From assembly GCA_951799425.1 (NCBI GenBank), contig OX637395.1, positions 15,016,951 through 15,080,950 on the forward strand: a stretch of DNA of 64,000 nucleotides, read 5' to 3'. The notes under the pieces are model-generated. The model had not been told where the DNA came from. It saw only the letters and a program-made list of their open reading frames with translations, and did no database searches. The position numbers and the translations under genes were made by a program. This document shows positions 12,101 through 26,198 of the stretch, in pieces; the first letter of the stretch is position 1; each line of letters begins with the position of its first letter. This DNA is from Ilex aquifolium. Its lineage: Eukaryota > Streptophyta > Magnoliopsida > Aquifoliales > Aquifoliaceae.

Positions 12101-15100
12101 TTGTGGATATGGATGTGGGGGAGGCAATGACAGTATGATATGAATATTGTCCATAGAGATAAAGATAATACTTACACTTTCTACAAAGATGGTGTTAAGA
12201 TTGTCCTTATCCCTACAATAAGAGAGTCGTCTTGAAGTATCCTAGGCTAAGGATGAACTGTTTCTTATTGTTTCTGCCATTGATGAGGATATAAAGGATA
12301 GTGGGGAAGTGTATGCCCTTGGTGAAGGGTGATGTGTTGAGGTCGTTGCTATGAGTTTCAGGGGATCATGCGGGAGGAGTTACCAGATGGTTTACCCCCT
12401 TAGAGGGACATTCAACTCCATATTGACTTGGTGCCCAGGACTAGTCTTCCAAACTTACTGCATTATCAGCCAGTCCTAAGGAGTTCGAGATATTGCAAGG
12501 TCAGGTTGATAAACTACTCCGGAAGGGACATATTCAGATGAGTATGAGCCCATTTGCTATTCTTGCTCTACTCACTTCTAAGAAGAATGGGAGTTGGAGA
12601 ATGAGCGTTGATAGTCGGACAATTAATAAGATTTCTGTGAAAAAATCTAAGGTTGATTTGAAAAGCGGGTATCATCAGATTCGCATTCGTCTAGGTTAAG
12701 GATCAAAATTTCGTTTTTATGTATTGTTTGATCACCAAGGAAACGAAAATGGTTCGACCCATTTTGAAAATGTTTCGAGTTGTTTCGAAAATAGAATGAA
12801 AACAAATAAAAAATTTGAGAATTATTTTTCTAAAATATTGATCGAAATATATCAAAATATCCTGAAATACTTTGAAACATTCCAAACACAGTTGTGTAAA
12901 TGTGTCAAAATATTATGAAACAACTTGAAACATTATGAAACACCTAGAAATATTAGAATTGGATTCCATCATTGATTCGTTTCAGACGAGCTTTTCGTGC
13001 ATGTAATGATGTGGTGGTGAACGTCTCATTTTAATTCAGTGCTTTCCGAATCGTGCGAGAAGGTTTGAATGGGTCAAGAAAGAAGTAGAATCTTTCAAAA
13101 GGATCATTTTTTGGGCTTGCTTTTGAACGTAGTTTTCCACTCGATTTTCATCCTTGAAAATGGAAACGTTTTGGCTGGTTCGATCGTTTCGAAACGAAAT
13201 TTTAATCCTTGATCCAGGTGATGAGTGGAATGCTTTCTTCAAAACGAAGGAGGGGTTGTACGAGTGGTTTGGTTATGCCCTTTGGGTTGCCTAATGCCCC
13301 TAGTATCTTCTTGAGGGTTATGACCCAATTGCTCAAGCCTTTCATTGGAAAGTTCGTGGTTGCATATTTTAATATTCTAATTTATGGTTATAGTGATATT
13401 GACCATAGTTGTTAGTATCGTGCGATACGTCACGATATAGAGGTAAACCGATACGAATCGGAGTTTTATATCATTTTTGCATAGTATCGTCTGATACACG
13501 ATACGTTTTTACGATACGATACGTATCAGTCGATACGAACAATACGCGAAGCCTTTGTTTTTTTTTTTTTTGATTAGAACGCACGGTAAATCAGCAAAAA
13601 CAGAATTGAAGAGAAGAATTACCAGTCCACCAAACCCACAAATCAGCAAAAACACCTAAGCAAAAACAAAGCAAACAAATTTTGAAATTGGAAAAAATAG
13701 CAACACTAACCAGTAAATTTCGGATGAAACCCTAGATTGGTTTTTCTTCAGATTTTAGAAAACATTTTTTCTTCTTCTTCGCTGAGGTCCATTGCAAGAA
13801 ACCCTAGAAAATTGGAAATCCATCGAAGAAATAGATCATCCAAGACCATTGAAGCAGAGAGACACTCTGTCTCACGATCGCTCTCGCGATCTTTCTCTCT
13901 CTGTCTCTCGATCGCTCTCGCGATCTTTCCCCCTCGTTTGTTTTTTTTTGATCAGGCAGTATGTTTTAAAATAGATAGAATTACACCTAGACCCCTTGAA
14001 GTTTGTCACTTAATCACTCAGACCCCCTAACATTTGAAATATTACACACAGACCCCTTAAAGTTTATACACGCATAGCACTTAAACCCCTGTTTTAAATA
14101 TATCCGTTAATAAATTACATCTAGACACCCTAAAATTTGTAAACATATATTTTATTATTAATAATTTAAAATTGCACCGTATCTTATGATACACGATACG
14201 ATACGATACACTATTAAAAAACGATACACCTTCTGATACGCGATTTTACCACTATGATATTGACTATTTATAACACTTGATAGCAATTTTTGCGGCTTTG
14301 AAGGAGAATAGCCTATTTGTGAACTTTAAGAAGTGCAGCGTCATAACCGATAGCCTGGTGTTCTTGGGCTATGTGGCCAGTCCTATGGGTATCTCAGTGG
14401 ATGAGGAGAAGATTCGAGCTATTTAGAAGTGGCCTACACCACGGACAATTGGTGAGCGCGCAACTTTCATGGCCTTGCAAACTTCTATAGGAAGTTTGTG
14501 AGAAATTTCAGTACTATTGCAGCATCACTTACTGGCTGCCTTAAGCAGAATCAGTTACAGTGGACAGAAGGAGCATCAAGGAGTTTTTAGCTCCTTAAGG
14601 AGAAGCTCACTAAAGCTCCTGTATTAGCATTACCTAGCTTTGAGAAGTTGTTTGAGGTTGATTGTGATGCCTCTTGTACTAGCATTGGAGCGGTTTTGTC
14701 ATAGGAGGAAAGACCCGTGGCCTTTTCAATGAGAAACTAAGCGTGGCGAGACAGAAATGGTCTTACCTATGACCAGGAGTTCTATGTAGTTGTCAGAGCT
14801 TTACAACACTGACAACATTATTTAATTCAGAGGGAGTTTATTCTGAATACCAACCATCAAACATTGAAATATTTTGGGACCATCCATATTCCTTCATTAT
14901 GGTGACCTTCGTTCATTCAAGCGAGCTGTGGGAGAGCTGCAATATCCCTCTTCTTGGTTTGGACCGTTTTTCCAGCAATTACTAAGTTTCTTCGTCATAG
15001 GTAATATTCAATTTGGAGTACCCATGATATTTTCTTGTTTAGATCATTTGTTATTTCAATAAGTTGGGCAAGTTTTAAAACCCTAACATGAAAAAGCGAG

Positions 15101-18100
15101 CAACTGCATGTTTTTTTTAACCTGCCTTTGCCAATAAAAAAAAAATTAAAATAAAAAAAATCTCTAATATGTCAATTGTTGGCTGGTATAGCTTTTTTAT
15201 GTTTTTTCCTTCTATTTTTTCTGGCCATTTTCAGAATCATATAATCTTTCGGGCTTGTTCTTTCGCTCAACCTATGACCGTTGCAAGTGACTTTGCACTT
15301 TGCAATAGTTTGTTCGTGTTTTTGCTTGCATTGTTCGGCCTGATTTTTATTTGTTAGTTATGTTATTTGTGAATTTGTAAAATCGAAGGAAATGAGTTCT
15401 GTGGGTGCTAGCAATGCGTCATCCACTTAAGAAGATATAAGTAAACCTCTATGGACGGATGTTACAAGATTAGAGAAGTTAAGCGATGGTGGGGGCAATA
15501 TTTTATGACAATGTAATTTTTGTAATCAAACTAAGAAAAGCTCATATACAAGTGTAAGAGCTTATTTGTTGAATTTGACTGGTTGTGGGATTGAAGCATG
15601 CCAAAAAGTTTTAAGACAAGATATTGTAGATATGAACAAATTAGAGGAGGAAGTCAAAGAAAAATTGAGGAAAAATGCACCGAAGTACCATTGCCTTCTA
15701 GTGTGTCATTTAGGGATAAATTGGATAGTTTTGGTCAAGGGGGTAATGAGTCAAAGAAAAGAGAGGTGAGTACGAGGTGAAAGTGGAAGTAATTCTGCTA
15801 TTGAAAAGGCATTCAACTTGAAGATTCGTGATCATTTAAATGCACTTATTGCTAGGATGTTCTACTCAGGAGGCTTACTGTTTCACCTTGCAAGGAACCT
15901 TTATTTCATGGATGTTTTTTCATTTGCCACATCTAATCATTTTCCCAGTTATTTGCCACTAAGGTATAATTCTTTGAGGACTACTTTACTCCAACAAGAA
16001 AATGCTAATATTGAGAGATTGTTACAACCCATTAAAAACACATGGAAGGAAAAATGTGTGAGCATTGTTAGTGATGGATGAAGTGATTCACAAAGAAGAC
16101 TCTTGATTAATTTTATGGTGTTGATGTTTCTTAAATCTGTAGATTATTCGGGTGAAATTAAAGACAAGCTCTTTATTTCCGAGTTGATGAAAGAAAGTGA
16201 TTCATGATGTCGTTCCTGATAATGTGATTCAAGTGATCATCGATAATGCTAAAAATTGTTCGGGGGCGGGCCATCTCATTGAAGAAATATATCCTAATAT
16301 TATTTTCTCTTGCTCCACCAAATCACAAGACAATGACCATCCAAGGTCCAATTTAACTAACTAAACAAGATTTGATACATTAAACTAAACTCACGAAGTT
16401 TATAAGCCAACATGTAAAGTTTTTAAGTTTCAAGATTACATGCCCAAATAAGTACAAGTCTTTTGCTTGTCAAAAGAATAGATACAAGTTCCTAATAACA
16501 CTTGCCTTTACAAAAGAATATACAAGAGTTGTATAAACCAAAATACAAGGCTATTCAACTAGATACAAATGAGACTAAGGTTATCTAAAACATCAAAAGA
16601 AGAGCTCCAACTCTGGCCCTATCCTCAAGCTAAGCCTAAGTGCGGGCCATCTGTGGAGGCATCAACAAAACTTGAAATATTTTTTCCACAACAGGGTGAG
16701 CTAAAACCTAGTAGGGGTATTTGCTATAAGGTAAGCTGCCCGACCTAATGATGCATATGATGGGTGATACACATTCATATACATCAAGCATTCATATATG
16801 TACCATGTAACATAAATAAATGCAACCAACTATGCCCTGATATGAGATGATGTTCATGCATGCATAACAAACTTTGAACCCAACCTGGGTTCCACGACAC
16901 ATGTAATGTCATGCTCGTCAACCGAACACTTCATGCCCACACAATCGAGTTAACTCAATGATTTGCCATTTATTATCTTTTTTGGGGTGAATTATTTATG
17001 GACTCTACACTAAAGGTCAACCCAACCAACACAGATCTCAGGTTTTGCACCCCTGATCCCGCATACACCGTCACACTTTTATGGGCTCGCTACACTAAGG
17101 GTTAAGTATGTGACCCACATAACCATGTTTTGCACCCGTGGGAGATTCTATCATTTCTTGCTAATACCCAATCATTCTATTATCATTGTTCCCGTGAGAC
17201 TTAATCAGACTTTAGCCCAATTTTCAAGCCCAGACACTCACTTATGTGTAAGTAACTGGCCTATGTACACATAACACTAACCTTGCCAATGCATCGTGGA
17301 TGTGATGTAAAGCTCGTGCACATGCCATGTATGCCCAAATACAATGAAATGAGCATACGGTCTCAAATACTAAAAGAAATACATATATTTATCATCATGG
17401 TATTTCGTCAAACATGTAATGTGCATTAAATTAACCACATAGCATGTTTGTCACTTTCAACTTAATAACATATTTATTAATTCAATAAACATAAAGAACA
17501 ATTAACTATGCTAATCTAATAATTAAGACGTGTCATATGCTAATTGTCCATTTAACATACACGTAAATTCATATCCATATCAATTAAACTCTTTGCAATT
17601 TTAACTTGAAACATAGACCCTTTGCCGGTCAATCCTTGTGTGCACATTCTTTTAACAAAATGGATATGAGAAATCACCTTTCACAAAACAGATCAAAATC
17701 TCATGATTTAAACAGCTTCGAAGAACACGCTCTGATCCGAATTTATCAAATTTTGTAAGCGACCCAACCACATAGATAAACATATTTAGATTATGATGTC
17801 TAAAATAATTGAGTAGAAAAATGTTAGAAAATCCAAGTACCTCTCAGAATCGGAGTAACTTCCCACTGCTTCAATTTCAGATCAATAGCTATTTACATCA
17901 TCTCAACCGAGTTAAAGCCAAGTGATCCAAAAACCTAGATGCCATAAACCACATATTCAAATCAAACCACAGATCACCATTTGATTTTAATAGTAGAAAT
18001 CTTAACAAACCATAAATCCGATCCAATAGATGTTGTCGACATACCTTCAAAAACAATAAACTCAAATTTCATCTCGATCGGAGTTCGTTTTGCTGTTATC

Positions 18101-21100
18101 TTTATAGATTCCTTTTTCTCTCTCCTCTCACTTGGTTCATCTTTATCCTCTTCCTCTTTCTTCTTTCCCTCTTCCTCTTGGTTTTCTCTCCCTTCTCTTC
18201 TCTTTTATCTTCTTTTCTACAAAACAATCCCATATATATAACATACTAATGGTCCCTCCCATGGACATGTGTCCACATGACTCACCAACAAGGTGGACAC
18301 GTCTTTGCATACAATGACTGATTTCCCTCTAGACACCTTGCACATACACATAGCTGCCACCTCCACTTTCCTTCATTCATTACTCTTCCATGCACCATGA
18401 TAAGTGTGTAGACACTTGTCTCTCTCACACACACACACAAGCTTAGTCATTTAGTACTTCCAGAACCCAAAGACAATTGTTCCTATCATGTTTACGCCAC
18501 TTGCTAAGCTTCCAAACGAGTGGACAAGTGTCATAACACTTCACCATAACATTCTCGTGCGTTATGACAAGTGTACACCTCATTTATTAACCATCTATGC
18601 AAGGTAACAAGTGTCCACTTCATTAATCACACCAAATACTACATTTTTCCAACACTTGTTTCAAACACATGGCTACATTTGTCTCATGTGCATTACGAAT
18701 ATTTAATACTACATTTTTTTTACTTCCAATACAAACACATTGAATATTACAGCCGTAGAACTCGCCTTCACAGAGAATGTATTTTTGAATGGAGTGGTTA
18801 ATGCTTGCACAAATACCACGTTTATTTGTCTTGTACCAAAAAAAAAAAAAAATTTCGCAATGGATTGAGTGAGACTATCTCGGCTTCTCGAGGAAACTTT
18901 TGTTAGGGGAAGACAAATTTTGGATGTGGTGCTTGTGTCAAATCAGATTGTTGAGGAATATAAGGAAAAAAAGGAAGAGGGTTTTGCTGATTGTTGAGGA
19001 GTATAAGGACAAAAGGAAGAGGATTTTGTTTTTGAGGTTGATTTTGAAATTTTTTTTTGATATGGTGGATTGGGAGTTTTTGGCTTATGTGATGAAAAGG
19101 AAAAGTTTCAGTTTGAAATTGGGGTGGGGGAGTTGGCTGAGGAGTGCATAGATAATGGGATGTTTATGGTCGGTGAATTTTTCTGTCACAGCTACTGGCG
19201 CGTCACAAGGATTTTTAGAGAAACTAGGTCTTAGGCAAGGAGACCCTCTATCTCCTTTCTTGTTTACCCTTGTTGATGTTTTGTGTAAAATGATGGATAG
19301 GGCTAGTAGTAGAGAGGTCATTGAGGCCTCTAGGATTGGTAAGGAAAGAGTGGAGGTACCCAATTGGCAATTCAAATATTCTTTTGGGGAGGGGATGGAA
19401 AGAATAATCGCTCAATTGCTTGAATTTTGAAATGTTTCGAATTAGTGTTGAGTCTTAAAGTTAACTCGTCTAAATGTGCTATTGCTGGAATCAATGTGTA
19501 TCAAGATTCAACTTTTTAAAATCCTGCAGCTTGATTGTTGTCATACAAGAAAGAAAATAATTTCTGTTACTAAAGCGCCAGTGGAGAATGAATTCACCAA
19601 TGTATGAGTGTTAGCTTATCATATATTTTTTTTATGATCAGTAGCTTATCTTTCATTATAGTGAAAAAACACACTCAACAATTATCAAGCTGCATAGGCA
19701 TTGAAGTTTACTATGTGCTAGTTCTTGGGCATGTCGCGGACATTAATATTACCAGTTTCTGATAAATGATGTGCATTTGAAAGGGTTAAAGATTCTATTA
19801 TTTTTTAATGGTCTGGATGCGTCAAGTTAAACAAGTAGAATAAAAGCATAAGAATTTTTGGAAGTTGAATTTGATAGGATTGTGGTGATTTCCTTATGAA
19901 TCGGACTCGGATCTAATTGAATCCGTTCTGCTAAATTGAATGTGCTTACTGCCTTTTTTTTGTGTTTTTTGGCAAATGTGCTCACTGTCCTGTTTGTGAT
20001 CTATTTTTGACTCTCTAAAGCAGAAACTGCATGTGAAAGGACATCTTAGTTTACTGTTCCAGTTGTCCCACCTGCCACATTTTCCATTGTTTAGAATAGA
20101 TTGGCTTACAGCGTCTGAGATTTTGAGATAGTTTCTTATCTGCTTTTCAGGCTGTAAATGAAGAAGATTTAGTTGCTGGAAATTATACAATTGATGATAT
20201 TGTCCTTCCTTTGCCTGGGTAAGGGGATCCACAAAGTTTTACTTGCTTTAGATCATATATGCTTTCTGCGACATAGGGAATGTAATTTGCTTTCTTCTTG
20301 TCTAATGCTGTTGTGGCAGTTCAAGAGTCATTTTTCCATCAAATGATATTGGAAAAGTTTTTCATGACTTGGCAAAGAAGGTGTGCTGTTGCTAGCTGAA
20401 ATTACTTACCTGTTTAATGCATTCCTATCTTGTTTCTTTTCATATTAATGCTCGTAAACAGATACGCTACCTGTGGGGATGGGTTTAGGCTAGCATAATC
20501 TTGAAACAGGATGAACCTGTGTATTACAGGCCTACATTATGGCTTGCTCTGAAGTTATGATTTTACTTTTTTTTTTAATAAGAAACAAGACTTTCATTAA
20601 ACAATGAAAAGTAGTGGACAAGAAATCCGCCCTATGAAGAAAATAATAAGAGAAGATACAAGGAACAGTTACAACCTGTGGTTCTGAATAAGTCCTCATG
20701 TAATACATGCTTTGATCCAATCAAGTTTGAGAGGAAAAAAAGGCACATCCTTGAATTCTTTAGCAGTCGATGCCCAAAGGGAAGCCAAAAACTCTACTCT
20801 ATCTCATAGGAACTCCAGGTATTCCTCATCTTCAAAAAGTCTGCTATTCCTTTCCAGCCATACCACCCAAAAAATTGCCATGCGCCCCCTCCCCCCCCAC
20901 TCCCACCCCCAATTCCCATAAAATAGATGCTCTACTCCCCTTCCCAAAAGCACAACTATTTGTTCCGTAAAGTAGCACACTCTTTTGGAATAAACCCAAC
21001 TCCAGCCAAAAAGAGATGATCCACACTTTCATTGCTGCATTTGCACATTATACACCATTGTGGAGCAAGACAAGAAGTTGGTCCTTCCATGAGCTACAGT

Positions 21101-24100
21101 CCAAGCAAAAACCAGCACCTTTGTTAATACTTTAGCCTTCTAAATCATCTCATGGAGTTCAAACATAGGATAAACTTGTTCATTGATCAAGACATGGAAG
21201 TAGGATTTGCCAGAGAACCCACCGGAAGAATCAAGGTCCATACTCTTTTCTCTCCCACCTTTGGCATTAAGGATTCCGGTTGAAGTATAGACAACAAAGA
21301 TGAAAAGTCCGACACTTACCAATCATTTAGGGCTCTAAAGAAATTAAAGTTCTACCCCCTTGACTTGAAGAATCACAATACATACTTGCAGTAGAAGCTT
21401 CTTGAGAGCGAGTCAATAAAAAAAAAGCGGAAAAGACAGAAAAGAAAGAATCACTCACCACCTATGTATCTTTCTAAAACAGAATTCTCTCACCATCCTT
21501 CACACCCACTTTAACATACTTCATAAATCCATCTAAATATGGTGGTGATACTCGACTAGTTGGCGGTATGTCATGGACACAGGGGCAAGAAAATTATTAT
21601 GCCATACAGGATACAAGTCATGGATATCGACCGGGGGTAATGAAATAATGGAGGAATTTAAATTCTAGTGGTGATGATTATTCAAGTAGAGGCCATCATC
21701 ATTTACTTAGTTGGCAGGGTATTAATGATCATAGACAGAGTTTGGGATTGACAACACATGAAAGATACATGCCTTATGGACATCATCAAAGTAGTGGTAT
21801 AGAATATATCTATGCGCATGGATCATATGGATATGGTATCCCTTCGCAACTTGAGAGGTCTACCAGTACTAATACTGCTGGACATTATGATCATTGCCCT
21901 ACACATCTTGAGAGATCTATTAGTACTGGTGGTTACTATGATCGTGCTCCAAGGAGACATCATGATGGATCTTCTAACACGACATCGCATAGTGTCAACT
22001 TTTATGGATATGATTAGTTTTTTGCTAGTAGTGGGTTTGAATATCATGGTTTTGGGTACTATCAACATGGGAACTATCCATTATAACCTCCATAGTCATA
22101 TTACTTTGATTATGAGTCATCTAGCCAATTAACTCAACAAACTCAAATAGACTTAGTATTCACACTTGTATTCTTATCCTTATAGTGGACATTATCCTAG
22201 AGATAATAATGATGATTTTAAACCACATCGTCATTCAATGTGGCAATGATTATGACTCAGTATGTTCTTAAATGTCTACATTGAACATTGATAATGATAA
22301 TTATTTTTTGTAACATCCTTGTGTTTCATTTTAATTATTGTTTAATGTGTTTTTGGATATATTGTGGACATATGATGCATGAATGATGATGTTTATATTT
22401 TTACAATTTTTCATAATTTTTTTAAATTTTTTTGGAGCTTTTATCTAGCATTTTGAGCGTATTTGTGATGCCGCGACCGATGTGAATGAGTTCCCTCCAA
22501 GTCGATGGTTGAAATTGCAACTTTGAACCATGATCACAACAGAAGCATAGGGGAAAGTTCTAGCAGAATCAGAATCAGAAACAGAATCAACAACACAACG
22601 TGATCGGCAGGAAAAAAAAAAAACAGAGTAGAAGAGGAGATAGAGGTTATAGCAGAACCAAAAAATTAGAAAAAGAGGGGAAGAATTAGAAGAGGAGGAA
22701 GGAGGAGAAGAATTAGAGGACATAGACATACCTTCGGTGTCTGTCTCAGTCTGATGCAGGGCTAGAGTAGTTTGCTGTAGTGGGCTTCCCTGGTGGGTGT
22801 CGCATGCCACTTTTCCCTGGTCAGTCCGATACAGGCTCAAAAGAATAAAAAGAAAAAGAGGAGAAGAGACATACCTTTTTGCGAGCGGCATAAGAAGAGG
22901 AGAAGAGGCTTCCCGCTGTTTGCTGGCTCAAATTAATTTGGTGATCAGGATTAGTTTACACACACACACACACACACAGAGATATATATATATATATATA
23001 TATAGATGAGGCTCAATTGGCTGTGGTTGACATATCTAATTTTTGATCAAATTGCATCAATCCAAGAGCCTGTAATAGTTTAAAACAAAAAATTAAAAAG
23101 TTGGCTAAGGCGATCACTTATTCGCTTTCTTTGCTTGCTTTTCTCTCGCCTCACCTACGTTCGCTTTGTCTAGCATGTTCAAGGCGACATAGGGTTGCCT
23201 CGCTTCGTTTCTCGCCTAGGCGAGTGCCTAGGCTTGCTTTTCACAACGCGGGTTGCAATTGTACCCGGTGTTTCGAAAAAATGAGCAAGATTTCCTGTGT
23301 CACTTTGGACAAGTGTTGGTAAAGAAGTTAGTCGATGATACTAAACTTAGGTTAGTAACTTGTAATATAGGAACATTAATCGGGAAAGAATGAAGTTGGT
23401 TGAAACAATGAGTAGAAAAAAATTAATATAAAATGCTTAGACGAAACTAAGTAGGTAGGGGCTAAAATGAGTGAAGTAGAAATTGCAGGCTATAATCTTT
23501 AGTATGCTGGAAAAGATATATGTAGAGATGGAGTAGCCATAATAGTAGATGTGCATCTTAAGCAAGAAGAGGTTGATGTTCTGAGGAGAGAAGATAGAAT
23601 AATATTAATTGAAACTTGTAATAAGAGAAAGTATAATTGATATTATTTGAGCTTATGCACCTCGCATAGGATTAGATGAATACATTAAAATCCAATTTTG
23701 TGAGGATAATGATGAAGCAATGAGAGTAATGCCTATGAGAGAGAGAGAGTATACATAGGAGAAGACTTTAATGACCACAAAGGAAAAGTTCGGGCTAGAT
23801 ATAAGAGGGTGCATGGTGACATGGATTTGGAGATAGAAATGATGTTGGAGATTTTGTTTTAGATTTGCTATTACATATGATTTTATGATCGCAAATATTC
23901 GTAAAGAGGGATGGACATTTAATAACTTCTAAACTAGATTAAATGAAACTAAATAGATTTCGTTCTAACTAAGAGACTGGATCGTAGATCATGTAAGAAC
24001 CGTAAGGTTATTCAAAGAGGGAGCTTGACCACACAATATTGGATAATAGTGCTAGATGTATTAATTGAAAATAATTCGAGACCTAAAAAAGAGATTAAAA

Positions 24101-26164
24101 GTCCAAGAATTAGGTTTGTGAAATTTGAAAGGTAGAAATAGATTTGTTTAAGAATAAAATGCTAAAAGAAGCACATGGAACAAATTTAATGTGGAACGAT
24201 GTTAGAACATATTAAAAAAATCTATGGAGATTCTTGGAGAATTAAGAGGTAATGGGCCATTGGCGAGAGAGACTTGGTGGTGGAATGATGAGGTCTAAAT
24301 TGGATAAAAGCAAAAAAAGAATATTATAAAACTTGACAAAAAGCTAAAAACAATGAGAACTTTAGAAGTTATAAGCTTGCAAATAAAGAAGTAAAAAAGA
24401 GGGTAGGAGAAGCTAAGCACAAAATATATGATGATCTTTACTCTAAAGTAGACACAAAGGATGGAGAGAAAAGTATGTATAAGCTTGCTAAATTAAGTGA
24501 AAGAAAAATTAGAGACTTTAATCATACTAAGTGAATTAAGATGTAAAATTTCATGATATGATTTTACGACTTTTGACTCTTGCGCATCTCGAGATATATA
24601 TGTAAAATGCAATTTTTAAGTTGGATTGGATTGATCTCAGATTAGATTGTTATATATTCATATCCAAATCCGGTTATAATAACTCAAACGGATTCGGATC
24701 GAAATCTGATCAACGGATATAAAATTTAATCCATATTCAACTAAACGGATTCAAATCGGGTTTAATCAAAATTCAATCCATTGATAAGTCTACTTACATT
24801 AGGATTTTGCTTTGGGTACCTATCTTTTTGCCTTATGTGTAAATTGACTAAACACATTCAATATGAACTTCCATGGTGCATGTTATTTACCCATGATATA
24901 GTATTAATTGAAAAAAGCTGAGAATAAATTAATAGCAAAACTAGAAACTTGGTGAGAGGCTCAAGAATAAAAAAGATTTAAGATAAGTAGAATTAAAACT
25001 AAATAAATAGAACATAAGTTTAGTAAAAAGTGGAATTCAAATAGGGAAGCAATAAAGAGATACCAAATAGTGAATACTTTTGATTTTTGGGGTCAAGTAT
25101 CCATAGGGAGTGTGATACTGGTTGCGATGTTGCTCATAGAATTAAAGCAGGATGAACTAATTAGAGGAATACATCTGGATTATTGTGTGATAGACGCATA
25201 CCGTTTAAGTTAAAAGAAAAGATCTATTGAACAACCATAAGACCATCTATGCTTTATGATATTAAATGTTGGACAACTAAGAAGCAACACGTTCAAAAAT
25301 TGAGTGTGTTGTAATTGAGAATGAGAATATGGATGTGTGGTGAACTAGGAAAGATAGAATTTGGGGCAAGAATATATGTGAAAAAGTAGAGGTAGCGCAT
25401 ATAGGAGATAAATCAAGAGAGATTGACTTAGGTGGTTTGGACATATTTACAGATGGCCTATGGCGCCAATAGGAAAGAATGATGCAATATCTCGTAATCG
25501 AAGATGTAGAGGAAGATCATAATTAACTTTAGATGAAATAGTATATGATAACTTATAGTTTAAAAAAAAAAAATGACCCTTAATAGGAAAACAATAACGA
25601 AACAGGATTCATGTGACTGACTCCAAAAATGTTGGGACAACACTTTGTTGAGTTGAGTTGTTTAGTCACAACTTAGAAAAACTGTGAAGTTGGCCTTGTT
25701 ATTTTTTTGGGCTGTTCGATGATTTTGCTTTCATCCTTGTGGACTGATGTGGGTTTAAAACATATGCATGTTCTTGGTGTTGTTCCATTAGAAATTGATG
25801 TATGTATAGAATTTCACAATCGTGGTGAATTTGGTGGATAGATAGATGGATATGTTTTAAGGATGTTTTCACACTATAACCTTTGACTTCTATGTTGTCA
25901 TCTTTTCTCTTCTTCTGACCCTCTTTTATCGTCTTTCCTTTTATTCTAAGTATCTTTTATTTTCACTGGTCAGAGTGCTATCAGCTTGACGGAGAGCGTA
26001 CATGCTGTGAAGTGAGTTATTCAGAACTACTTTTGAGTTCTTTACTTTCCTTCTTTATTGGGCTGGTCTTTAGTGGTGGCTGTGAATTAAGCTGTGTGCT
26101 GTGGATTTAAACCAGCCAAACATCTCTCTGCATCATGGTTTACTTCACAGTTGTTTCAGTGGAT

Positions 26165-26198
<34 letters not shown>

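Larger units (their letters stand above)
10160..14890 (+). mobile_element. Ty3-gypsy retrotransposon, degenerate and 3'-truncated
   Basis: Order on + strand: LTR-like region with TATA (ctatataaagg at about 10439), PBS at about 10600, gag (11030-11340, motif [20 protein letters not shown]), protease remnant (about 11905-12130, [11 protein letters not shown]), RT in three pieces (12490-12695, 13216-13403, 14265-14480), and RNase H to about 14870 (ending near [10 protein letters not shown]). Integrase and a 3' LTR are absent. Many frameshifts and stops occur. The RT catalytic motif, normally YFDDIL, reads YFNILI, so the enzyme is dead. Two DNA elements are inserted within RT (12696-13215 and 13404-14256). 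The gag/RT wording resembles chromovirus-type gypsy elements; the clade is an inference. Confidence 0.8.

Noticed and set aside
21812-22132. 106-codon frame
   Set aside because: Met/Ile/Asp-rich shadow of the hAT C-terminal Gly/Tyr-rich frame on the same strand.
22445-22891. 148-codon minus-strand frame
   Set aside because: Ser/Leu/Phe low-complexity composition mirrors a purine-rich + strand (gaagaggaggaagg). No domain, no conserved motif, intronic location.
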